Assembly (NCBI RefSeq): GCF_051954575.1
Contig: NZ_JBQCHP010000028.1
Span: 62,001-126,000, forward strand
Direction: 5' to 3'
Source of the DNA: Dyella_B sp035690825
Lineage (GTDB): Bacteria > Pseudomonadota > Gammaproteobacteria > Xanthomonadales > Rhodanobacteraceae
Length of the DNA stretch: 64,000 bases
Shown here: positions 23,287-31,066 of the stretch, in pieces
Layout: each line of letters opens with the position of its first letter
Position numbering within the stretch: the stretch's first letter is position 1
The notes under the pieces: generated by a model
What the model saw: the letters and a program-made list of their open reading frames with translations, nothing else
Told to the model about the DNA's origin: nothing
Database searches by the model: none
Position numbers and translations under genes: made by a program

Positions 23287-23841
23287 TCAAGCAGGATTAT
23301 CAGGCATGAACGTGCCGAAAATGGCCAGCGCAAACACCAGGCCGCCCAACACGATACCAATCCAGTTCACGCCCCGGATTTTGCTATTGGGATCATGCTC
23401 GGGTGCCTCGACGCGATTGATGTCGTTGACGACCTTCTGCACCGGCACCAAGAAGAATACCGAGCCCATGCTGATCAGCCAGAGTGGATCCGGCAATCTG
23501 CATAGCAAAGTGGTAATGATCCATCCCGCGGCGAGCCAGCCGGCAGGGATTTGCCCTTTGCCGAGCTCTTTCTGCCATTCGCGTATTTCGCTGAAAAGCG
23601 AATGGCAAAAGAAAATGCCGAAAATCGCACGCCAGAATGGCGAGATATTTTCCTTTTCGCGCAGTTTGAAGTACTGCCAGTTCTTATAGAACCAATAGAC
23701 CTCGTACAGTCCAAACGTAAAAAGAGACATCACCACCAGCTTGAGCGGTGAAACGGCGAAGAATGGTGTTTGCGAGCCGACTTGCTGATCCGCCGGCAAT
23801 GCCAGTTCGGCGGTCGGCGGTGAATATGGATTTTCCTGCAT
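23287..23841 (-). CDS. Hypothetical inner-membrane protein (DUF4234-like)
   Basis: 184 residues. It starts MQENPYSPPTAEL, the Asn-Pro-Tyr-x-Pro-Pro motif seen in several small bacterial membrane-protein families. Membrane segments follow: LKLVVMSLFTFGLYEVYWFYKNW (like DUF4234), FWRAIFGIFFCHSLF, AGWLAAGWIITTLLC, PLWLISMGSVFFLVPVQKVVNDIN and WIGIVLGGLVFALAIFGTF. No enzymatic motif. It stands alone between fbp and the prolyl hydroxylase gene, both separated by non-coding DNA. Function unknown. Confidence 0.82.
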   Translation of the reverse strand: MQENPYSPPTAELALPADQQVGSQTPFFAVSPLKLVVMSLFTFGLYEVYWFYKNWQYFKLREKENISPFWRAIFGIFFCHSLFSEIREWQKELGKGQIPAGWLAAGWIITTLLCRLPDPLWLISMGSVFFLVPVQKVVNDINRVEAPEHDPNSKIRGVNWIGIVLGGLVFALAIFGTFMPDNPA

Positions 23842-23890
23842 AAAGAACGAGCTCCCCTGTTCAAATGTTCGCGTGGATCACTTCACACGG

Positions 23891-24772
23891 TTACGTTGGC
23901 GTGCTGCTTTCCCCGTACCGCCGCTGCCGCATCCACTTGGTGACGATCCACTTCTCCCCGCGCGTCACCGGCGATCCGCCATGCAAGGTCAGCTTGTCGA
24001 GCTGGTTCTGGCTGTTGGTGTATTCGAAATAGACGGCCGAACCTTTCTTTGGCACAACTTCCAGGCCGATTTCGGGAAAGATGGTGGTGCCGCCTTCTTC
24101 CACTTCGTTCAAGTACATCACCAAGGTGGAAACACGTTGGCCGCCGATAGTCATCTGTACCTGGCTGCCGGGATCTTCCGGCGGGAAATAATCGAAGTGC
24201 GGCTTGTATTCGCCGCCGACGCCGTAATGCAGGATCTGCAGGCCTTCGCCGTTTTCGACTGGCCAGTTCATCACTTCGGAAATACGCCGGTCCAGGCGTG
24301 CGATGAAAGGGTCGGCATTGAGGGTGAAGAAGGTGCCTTCGCTGCTGCGATCGGCAATGACTTCATGCTTGCCGGTGGCCGGATCCACCGTGGTGGAGCG
24401 GCGCATCTTATCACTGGAGCGACGGATCAGTTCGTCGCATTCCTCATCGCTCAGCACGCCATCGAGCACGGCGATCAGGGGACGGCGAACGCGCATGGTG
24501 ACACGCACATCGCGGTCGAAGGTGCGGATCAGGTTGCCGCCGTGCAGGCGCGGCTTTTCGTACACGTAGCCGCCCGCCTGGTTGGCGGCCCTGGTTTGCG
24601 TCGGCGTGGTGAACGGGCCGCTCATCACGCCGTTCACCGCGGCGCGGGCGAACACCGGATCGAAGTGATTGCGCACCATGTCGTCGATCAGCGATTGCGG
24701 CGCGCAGCCGCGCGCGAGGTTTTCCTGGATCCAGTGCTGCCACTCGGGTGACAGTTGCGTCATCGCATTCAT
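23891..24772 (-). CDS. 2OG-Fe(II) oxygenase, prolyl 4-hydroxylase alpha-subunit-like
   Basis: 293 residues. The C-terminal dioxygenase domain carries the iron triad HxD...H: His and Asp in YKPHFDYFPPED (about residue 192) and His in LTLHGGSPVTRGEKWIVTKW (about 265), with Lys of GEKWI as the 2-oxoglutarate contact. IAVLDGVLSDEECDELI and TTVMYLN-like (STLVMYLNEVEEGGTTIFPE) segments are typical of P4Hc. The N-terminal about 90 residues form an extra domain with QENLARGCAPQSLIDDMV. AAGGAG precedes ATG 24772, preferred over ATG 24793. The substrate protein or small molecule is unknown. Confidence 0.92.
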   Translation of the reverse strand: MNAMTQLSPEWQHWIQENLARGCAPQSLIDDMVRNHFDPVFARAAVNGVMSGPFTTPTQTRAANQAGGYVYEKPRLHGGNLIRTFDRDVRVTMRVRRPLIAVLDGVLSDEECDELIRRSSDKMRRSTTVDPATGKHEVIADRSSEGTFFTLNADPFIARLDRRISEVMNWPVENGEGLQILHYGVGGEYKPHFDYFPPEDPGSQVQMTIGGQRVSTLVMYLNEVEEGGTTIFPEIGLEVVPKKGSAVYFEYTNSQNQLDKLTLHGGSPVTRGEKWIVTKWMRQRRYGESSTPT

Positions 24773-24910
24773 CGCAGACTCCTTAAGGTCCACCGCACTG
24801 TCGGGTCGATAACCCCATGCGCCGCCGAGGGTGGCAGGGCAGCGCGAAGATGATTGTGACCCGGTTGGGCGGGGAAGTGCGAGCGTCTTCCCCGCCCCCC
24901 GCCAACCGGA

Positions 24911-26968
24911 TCACGCCAGCCCATGGCTTCTCAGCAGCGCCTCCGGCTCAGGCTTGCGGCCGCGGAAGGCGATGAAGCTTTCCAGCGCCGGACGGCTTGC
25001 GCCCACGGCGAGGATCTCGCGGCGGAAGCGGTCGCCGGTGGCGGCGTCGATCGCACTCTGGCCGGCGTGTGCGCGTTCTTCGAAGGCGCCGAACGCGTCC
25101 GCGCTCAACAGCTCCGCCCATAGATAACTGTAGTAACCGGCAGCGTAGCCTCCGGCGAAGATGTGCGTGAACGCGTGCGGAAAGCGCTGCCAGGCGGGCG
25201 GATGCAGTACGGCCACTTCATGCCGCACCTGCTCCAGCACCTCGAGCGTGCGTGCGCCCTGGTCCGGCGCGTATTCCAGGTGCAACAGGAAATCGAACAG
25301 GGCGAATTCGAGCTGGCGCACCAGGAACAGGCCGGCGTGGAAATGGCGCGCGGCCAGCATGCGTTCGAACAGCTCATCGGGCAGGCGCTCGCCGGTTTGC
25401 CAATGCCGGGCGAACAGATCCAGCGCCTCGCGGTTCCAGCCGAAGTTCTCCATGAACTGGCTGGGCAGTTCCACTGCGTCCCATTCCACGCCCTCGATGC
25501 CACCGACGGAGGGCAACGGCACCTCGGTCAGCAGGTGATGGAAGCCGTGGCCGAATTCGTGGAACAGGGTGAGCACGTCATCGTGCGTGAGCAGGGCCGG
25601 GCGGCCTTCGGTGGGCGGCGCGAAGTTGCAGGTGAGGAACGCCACCGGCAACTGCATGTGCGTGCCGTCGTCGAAACGCGCGCGGCACACGTCCATCCAC
25701 GCACCGCCACGCTTGCCGCTGCGCGCATACAGGTCGATATAGGCGCCGGCGAAGATATGGCCGTCCGCATCGATGGCGTCGTAGTAGCGCACGTCCGGAT
25801 GCCACACGTCGATGCCGTCGCGCGGTTTCAGGGTGATGCCATAGAGCCGCTGCACCAGGCCGAACAGGCCGTCGATCACCGCCGGCAGCGGGAAATACGG
25901 CTTGAGCTGTTCTTCATCCAGTGCGTACTGTTTTTGGCGCAGCTTTTCCGATGCGTAGGCGACGTCCCAGGATTCGAGATTGTCGAGCTTCAGTTCGCTG
26001 GCGGCGAAGTCGCGCAAGGTGGTCAGTTCGTTGTGCGCTACCGGCTTGGCGCGCGCGGCGAGATCGCGCAGAAAGTGCAGCACTTCATCGGGCGTGCCAG
26101 CCATCTTGGTGGCGAGCGATTCTTCCGCCGCGTTGGCAAAGCCCAACAGCTGCGCTGCTTCGTGACGCAGGGCGAGAATCTTTTCGATGCGCGCGCTGTT
26201 GTCGTACTTGCCGCCATGCGGGCCTTGATCGGAAGCGCGCGTCTGGTAGGCCCAGTACACGCGTTCGCGCAGGCCGCGGTTGTCGGCATAGGTCATCACG
26301 GCTTGCACGCTGGGCTGCTTGAGCGTGACCAGATAGCCGTCCAGACCTTTTTCCTTCGCGTACTGCCTCAGCACGGCACGGCCGGAGTCGGGAATGCCGG
26401 CCAGGTCGCGCTCGTCGGTGATGTGCTCCTGCCAGGCGTCGGTGGCGTCCAGCACGGCGTTGGAAAATTCGGTGGAAAGCTTGCTCAGTTCCACGCCGAT
26501 GTCGCGGAAACGCGAGCGCGCCGGCTCTTCCAGCGCCACGCCGGAAAGCTTGAAATCGCGCAAGGCATGTTCGACCAGCGCACGCTGCGCGCGGGAAAGC
26601 GTGGCGAACGCCGGCGCATCGGCCACCGCCTGCACGGCGGCGTACAGATCGCGGTTCTGCCCCACTTCGATCGAGTAATCGGTGAGCTTTTCCTCGGCCG
26701 GGCCATACACCTCGCGCAATGCTTCGCTGTCGGCCACCGAATGCAGGTGCGAGACGGGCGACCACGCCTGGGAAATGCGCTGTTCGAGGCGCTCCTGCGG
26801 CAGCATCACCGCGTCGAAGTCATGCCGCGCGCCGGGCGCGGTCAACGCAGTGATCGCGGCGCGGCTTTCCGCCAGCAAGGTATCGACGGCGGGTAGCACG
26901 TGCTCGGGCTTGATCCGGGAAAACGCAGGCAGGGTGATGTCGGCCAGCAGCGGGTTGTCTTGGCTCAT
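24911..26968 (-). CDS. prlC: Oligopeptidase A (M3 family zinc peptidase)
   Basis: A 685-residue cytoplasmic metallopeptidase that degrades short peptides, including cleaved signal peptides. The zinc site is HEFGHGFHHLL (about 469-479), with a downstream Glu region VEGVEWDAVELPSQFMENF that is diagnostic for M3A. Length equals that of the enterobacterial enzyme (about 680). AAGGAGCC lies upstream of ATG 26968. Divergent from the patatin-like gene (92-bp gap). Confidence 0.96.
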   Translation of the reverse strand: MSQDNPLLADITLPAFSRIKPEHVLPAVDTLLAESRAAITALTAPGARHDFDAVMLPQERLEQRISQAWSPVSHLHSVADSEALREVYGPAEEKLTDYSIEVGQNRDLYAAVQAVADAPAFATLSRAQRALVEHALRDFKLSGVALEEPARSRFRDIGVELSKLSTEFSNAVLDATDAWQEHITDERDLAGIPDSGRAVLRQYAKEKGLDGYLVTLKQPSVQAVMTYADNRGLRERVYWAYQTRASDQGPHGGKYDNSARIEKILALRHEAAQLLGFANAAEESLATKMAGTPDEVLHFLRDLAARAKPVAHNELTTLRDFAASELKLDNLESWDVAYASEKLRQKQYALDEEQLKPYFPLPAVIDGLFGLVQRLYGITLKPRDGIDVWHPDVRYYDAIDADGHIFAGAYIDLYARSGKRGGAWMDVCRARFDDGTHMQLPVAFLTCNFAPPTEGRPALLTHDDVLTLFHEFGHGFHHLLTEVPLPSVGGIEGVEWDAVELPSQFMENFGWNREALDLFARHWQTGERLPDELFERMLAARHFHAGLFLVRQLEFALFDFLLHLEYAPDQGARTLEVLEQVRHEVAVLHPPAWQRFPHAFTHIFAGGYAAGYYSYLWAELLSADAFGAFEERAHAGQSAIDAATGDRFRREILAVGASRPALESFIAFRGRKPEPEALLRSHGLA

Positions 26969-27060
26969 GGATTTGGCTCCTTCAGGCCTCGAAGCGTGCT
27001 GGCGGCGTGCGGTGAAATCAAGCGGGACGATGTCATCATGCGCGTCGTACCATCGCGCGC

Positions 27061-28827
27061 ATGGTGCCCGCCGACGTTTCCGCCCTGATTGGCCGCATTC
27101 CCCTGTTCGCGCATCTCACCGCTGCGCAACGCACGACGCTGGCCGAGCACCTGCGCTGGATCTGCCTGCCGGGCGGGCAATATCTGCTCAAGGCCGGCGA
27201 AACCGCGGATGCCCTGTACCTGCTGCGCAGTGGCAGCCTGGGTGTCTTCGATGGCCCGACCACGCTGGTCCGGCAAGTCTCCGCCGACGATTGCCTGGGC
27301 GAGATCAGCCTGCTCAGCGGCGAGGCGCTGCGCTACAACGTGCGCGCCTTGCGCGACTGCGAGCTGCTGCGGCTGGATCGCCAGCATTTCGAGCAGCTGC
27401 TCGAGCATCATCCGCACGCCATGCTGGACGTAGCGCGGCAGGCGATCGACCGGCTGATCCGCCGTGAACGCCACGTGGAACCGCCGGACAAGCCGCGCAC
27501 CTTCGCGATCCTGCCGGTGGATCAGGGCGTGCCGGTGCGCGGCCTGGCGATGCAGCTGGCCCAGGCGCTGGAAACCTACGGCAGCTGCGTGGTGATCGAT
27601 GCCGAGCACGGTGCGAACCGCGGCAGCGACTGGTTTGCCGAGCGCGAGGCGCAAGCGCGTTTCGTGGTGTACCTGGACAGCACCGGCGATGCCTCCTGGC
27701 GCCTGCGCTGCCTGCGCCAGGCCGATGTCTTGCTGCTGCCCGCGCTGGCGGCGCAGCCGGCGCGGCCATGGCCCGAAGCCGCACCGGGGCATCCGGCGCG
27801 CGTGCGGCATCGGCCTCGCCATCTGTTGTTGATCCATCCCGCACACCGCGTGCTGCCGGGCGCCGCGCGACGCTGGCGCGCGCAGTTCAGTGGTGAGCTG
27901 GAGCATCACCATATCTGCGGCGAAGGCGATATTCCGCGTATCGCGCGCCTGATCAGCGGCCATGCGCGCGGGCTGGTACTGGCCGGTGGCGGCGCGCGCG
28001 GCCTCGCTCATCTGGGCGCCCTGCGCGCCTTGCGCGAAACCGGCCACGATTTCGATGCCATCGGCGGCACCAGCATCGGCGCGATCATCGGCGCCGGCGT
28101 GGCCAACCGCTGGAGCTTCGAAGAAATGATGCGCGTGTATTACGAAGCCTTCGTGCACGGCAAGCCGCTGTCGGACTGGACCGTGCCATTGGTGGCGCTC
28201 ACGCGCGGACGGCGGGCGGCGTTGATGCTGCGGCGCGCGTTCGGGGCGATCGACATCGAGGATCTGGAGCTGCCGTTCTTCTGCGTTTCCACCAATCTTT
28301 CCGGGCGCGGCAAGGTCGTGCACCGCCACGGTCCGTTATGGCTGTGGCTGCGCGCGAGCAGCTCGATTCCAGGCATTCTTCCGCCGGTGCTGCATCACGG
28401 GCAGGTGTATGTCGACGGCGCGCTGGTCGATAACCTGCCGGCGGACGTGATGGCCGACGACGGCATCGCGCACATCACTGCGGTGAGCATTCGCGCGGAT
28501 ATCGAGCTGCGCGCGCAGACCGAGGAATTTGCCACGCCGCCGTGGTGGCGACTGTGGCTGCGCCAGCGCCGCGGCACCGGCTGGCCGCGCCTGGTTTCCA
28601 CACTGACGCGCGCGGCGATGGTCAACAGCGAGGAGACCAGCGAGCACTGCCGCGCCCGCGCGGATGTGCTGATCACGCCGCCGCTGGAACACGTCGGCAT
28701 GCTCGACTGGCGTGATTGGCAGTTGGCCATCGATGCCGGCTATGAGGAAACGCTACGCGTGCTGGAAGCAAGGGAACATGCGCCGCTGCCTTCGGGCGAT
28801 GCCGCACATCTTTCGCCCGAGGGCTAA
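27061..28827 (+). CDS. Patatin-like phospholipase with N-terminal cyclic-nucleotide-binding domain (RssA/NTE-like)
   Basis: 588 residues. Residues about 1-125 form a cNMP-binding domain (LIGRIPLFAHLTAAQRTTLAEHL ... GEISLLSGEALRYNVRALRDCEL). A linker region follows, then a patatin domain (about 300-470) with oxyanion loop GGGARGLAHLGALRAL, nucleophile Ser338 in GGTSIGAIIG, and catalytic Asp452 in VDGALVDNLPADV. Related to eukaryotic neuropathy target esterase. It may hydrolyse lysophospholipids under control of a nucleotide signal. ATG 27061 has no evident Shine-Dalgarno. Followed 9 bases later by the gamma-carbonic anhydrase-like gene. Confidence 0.92.
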   Translation: MVPADVSALIGRIPLFAHLTAAQRTTLAEHLRWICLPGGQYLLKAGETADALYLLRSGSLGVFDGPTTLVRQVSADDCLGEISLLSGEALRYNVRALRDCELLRLDRQHFEQLLEHHPHAMLDVARQAIDRLIRRERHVEPPDKPRTFAILPVDQGVPVRGLAMQLAQALETYGSCVVIDAEHGANRGSDWFAEREAQARFVVYLDSTGDASWRLRCLRQADVLLLPALAAQPARPWPEAAPGHPARVRHRPRHLLLIHPAHRVLPGAARRWRAQFSGELEHHHICGEGDIPRIARLISGHARGLVLAGGGARGLAHLGALRALRETGHDFDAIGGTSIGAIIGAGVANRWSFEEMMRVYYEAFVHGKPLSDWTVPLVALTRGRRAALMLRRAFGAIDIEDLELPFFCVSTNLSGRGKVVHRHGPLWLWLRASSSIPGILPPVLHHGQVYVDGALVDNLPADVMADDGIAHITAVSIRADIELRAQTEEFATPPWWRLWLRQRRGTGWPRLVSTLTRAAMVNSEETSEHCRARADVLITPPLEHVGMLDWRDWQLAIDAGYEETLRVLEAREHAPLPSGDAAHLSPEG

Positions 28828-28836
28828 AATGCGGAC

Positions 28837-29370
28837 ATGAATCCCCTACGTACCTTCAAGGGCGTCCTGCCCACCCTCGGCGCCCGCGCCTATGTCGATC
28901 CGGCGGCCACTGTCATCGGCGATGTCGTGCTGGGCGATGACGTTTCCATCTGGCCCGGCGCAGTGTTGCGCGGCGACGTGAACTACATCCGCGTCGGCGC
29001 ACGCAGCAATATCCAGGACGGCACCGTCGTGCACGTGACGCACGACGGCCCGTATTCGCCGGGCGGCTTTCCCACCGTGATCGGCGAAGGCGTCACCATC
29101 GGCCATGCCGCGGTGATCCACGCCTGCACCATCGAGGACTATTGCCTGATCGGTATGCACGCGACCGTGCTCGATGGCGCGGTGGTCAAGAAATACGGTT
29201 TCGTCGGCGCCGGCAGCGTGGTGCCGCCGGGCAAGGTGGTCGGCGAGCGCGAGCTGTGGCTGGGCAATCCGGCGCAACGCGTGCGTGTGCTGACCGACGT
29301 GCAGATCGAGCAGCTGCATTATTCGGCGGATCACTACGTGCGGTTGAAGGACGTCTACCTCGCCGGTTGA
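28837..29370 (+). CDS. Gamma-carbonic anhydrase family protein (YrdA/PaaY type)
   Basis: 177 residues of left-handed beta-helix hexapeptide repeats (YVDPAATVIGDVVLGDDVSIWPGAVLRGDVNYIRVG). The metal-ligand histidines are present in VVHVTHDGPYS and TIGHAAVIHACTIED. This is the YrdA/gamma-CA family; many members bind zinc or iron, and catalytic carbonic anhydrase activity is not assured. It starts 9 bases after the patatin gene stop, so is co-transcribed. Three bases after its TGA... stop region a GTAGGTTGGGG repeat begins (29371). Confidence 0.93.
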   Translation: MNPLRTFKGVLPTLGARAYVDPAATVIGDVVLGDDVSIWPGAVLRGDVNYIRVGARSNIQDGTVVHVTHDGPYSPGGFPTVIGEGVTIGHAAVIHACTIEDYCLIGMHATVLDGAVVKKYGFVGAGSVVPPGKVVGERELWLGNPAQRVRVLTDVQIEQLHYSADHYVRLKDVYLAG

Positions 29371-30005
29371 CGTAGGTTGGGGTGCAAACCCCAACATATC
29401 CCCACGTTTTTGTAGTTTAAGAAGGTGATTCTGCGAAGGAAGTTAGCCCCGCGTGGGGGTGGACCATTGCCTGCGGCGCTTTCGATCGCCGAAGGCGACC
29501 GAGTCACTTTTCTTTGCTGGCCCAAAGAAAAGTAACCCAAAGAAACGGCCTGAAGAGCTTGTGGCGCTGCGCAGGGTACAAGCCTGAAAGCTTGAGGCAC
29601 TACGATGAGCGTTAATACGCCCGCTTCTACCTTGTCGCGATACCGCGAGGCGTCATAGCCCTGAGGGCTTAAAGCAGGCCTTGAAGGTCGGCAAGCTTGC
29701 TTTAAGTCCTCAGCGCCACAGCGCCTCGCGGTATAGCCGGGACGTGGAACCTTTGGAGGCTGCCTTTCTGGCTAGACGTGAGCGTTCAGGCTCTTAACCT
29801 TCCCATGCCGTGAGCCTTTGAGGCCATTTCTTTGGGTTACTTTTCTTTGGGCCACCCATGTCTACGGTCTGTACAGGCCAGCAAAGAAAAGTGACTCGAG
29901 CGCCTTCGGCGATCGAAAGCGCCGCAGGCAATCGTTCACGCTCACGCGTGGCTCTGTTTTCTCAGCAAATTGTGGGGATATGTCAGGGTGCGAACCCCAA
30001 CCTAC
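29371..30005. repeat. 635-bp nested palindromic non-coding element
   Basis: The outer ends are the two arms of the GTAGGTTGGGG repeat (29371-29405 and 29971-30005), 34 bases with 5 mismatches, including a shared CATATCCCCAC extension. Inside are long inverted arms: 29466-29550 and 29822-29932, nearly identical apart from a 26-bp insertion in the right one. They contain CTGCGGCGCTTTCGATCGCC and AAAGAAAAGTAACCCAAAGA. A third inner pair (about 29640-29678 and 29697-29734, starting ATACCGCGAGGCG) forms the core. Frames crossing it have no family-like sequence. It fills the gap between the gamma-carbonic anhydrase gene and the next gene. Confidence 0.9.
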
Positions 30006-30006
30006 A

Positions 30007-30522
30007 TCAATTTCCGCCAGCTTGCTGCGCCTGGATGCGCGCCGCTTCCGCCTCGTGCCGGCGCCGCTCGATGATGCGCTGCGCATCGAGCACGCTGCCG
30101 AGCAGGGCGAGCTTGTAGTTGTGCGGATCGTATTGGCGCAACAGGGACAGCTCGCGCTGCGCTTCATCCAGGTCGCCACCATTGAGTGTGCTTTCGACCA
30201 CGTCGCAGGCCGGCTTGAAAGCGTCGCGCAAACGGCGCTGGGCGACCGCGTTATTGGGATCGAGCTGCAGCACGCTGAAATAGAACTCGTAGACGTTGCT
30301 GCCAACCGGCGCGACCAGGTGCTTGTCCTGGTACGCCTTGTCGGCCAGGTCCAGCATCACGCCGACTTCGCTGCCGTCGTTCGCGGTATGCCCTTGCGCG
30401 GGTGTGCTGTGGATGGCTGCATGTGCGTACCACAACCCGCCACCGACCAGGACCAACGCCGCAGCGAGCACGACAAAAAGCAAACCGCGCCGGTTCGCAG
30501 TGGTGGATGGGGATGTAGACAT
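30007..30522 (-). CDS. Single-pass membrane protein with TPR-like domain (TonB-like N-terminal part without TonB domain)
   Basis: 171 residues. A membrane helix at about 14-33 (LLFVVLAAALVLVGGGLWYA) is followed by a helical region: VMLDLADKAYQDKHLVAPVGSNVYEFYFSVLQLDPNNAVAQRRLRDAF. This resembles the periplasmic TPR-like segment found in some Xanthomonadales TonB-like energy transducers, but no C-terminal TonB domain is present. ATG 30522 is chosen since the helix and basic TANRRG then form a normal anchor; the upstream opening to 30561 is leader. The stop lies 2 bases from the palindromic element. Function unknown. Confidence 0.75.
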   Translation of the reverse strand: MSTSPSTTANRRGLLFVVLAAALVLVGGGLWYAHAAIHSTPAQGHTANDGSEVGVMLDLADKAYQDKHLVAPVGSNVYEFYFSVLQLDPNNAVAQRRLRDAFKPACDVVESTLNGGDLDEAQRELSLLRQYDPHNYKLALLGSVLDAQRIIERRRHEAEAARIQAQQAGGN

Positions 30523-30674
30523 GCTGACTCGCGCACTGATCCTGGAACCATCGCCGTCCACGTATGCGGCCGGCGCCCTGTGCCGCGCAGGCTAACCCCG
30601 CAAGATGTCAACGACGTGACTCTTGCGGTCGAACATGACAGTTCGGGTACGTGCTGCGAGTCGTTCTCGGCAAG

Positions 30675-30971
30675 TCAGTGGAAGTCGCCGCCGACGATGC
30701 GGCCGTCTTTATCCATCTGCGGGAAGAAGCGCGAGTTGTCGTAGCGCATTTCCATCGTGCTCATCATGCCCGGCAGCATCAATTGCACGTGGGGGTACAT
30801 CTTCTTGAATTCGTCGGGCGTGGGATGCGTGGCGATGAAGCTTTCGAACGCGGCCATGTCGACGACGCCCTTTTTGTCCGCCGACGAGCCGTCCGGACGC
30901 GCGCCATGGTGGCAGCCACCGAGGGCAACAGCTATGCCAAGCACGGACAGGGCAAGTAGACGGGTACGCAT
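30675..30971 (-). CDS. Small lipoprotein, hypothetical (98 aa)
   Basis: 98 residues. Signal peptide with lipobox ALGGC (Cys about residue 20), so a lipid-anchored periplasmic protein. The mature part is AAFESFIATHPTPDEFKKMYPHVQLMLPGMMSTMEMRYDNSRFFPQMDKDGRIVGGDFH. The ending (DNSRFF...DKDGRIVGG) is distinctive and resembles conserved hypothetical proteins I cannot name. Stands alone, 152 bases upstream of the TPR-like gene in the same direction. Confidence 0.75.
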   Translation of the reverse strand: MRTRLLALSVLGIAVALGGCHHGARPDGSSADKKGVVDMAAFESFIATHPTPDEFKKMYPHVQLMLPGMMSTMEMRYDNSRFFPQMDKDGRIVGGDFH

Positions 30972-31066
30972 CGGTAAAGCTCCATGGCGCGGGTCAACGT
31001 GGCGCCAAACCTAGCATGTCGGCGCCCCCTCGGACCATCCGAAAAGGCGCCGCATTCATGCCGCTC

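Noticed and set aside
25163..26896. A 577-codon plus-strand open frame opposite oligopeptidase A
   Set aside because: Antisense shadow of a complete, conserved gene; no ribosome-binding site or family resemblance.
29818..30744. A 308-codon plus-strand open frame from the large palindrome into the next genes
   Set aside because: It crosses the repeat and runs antisense to the TPR-like gene; such frames in this repeat type are likely spurious annotations.
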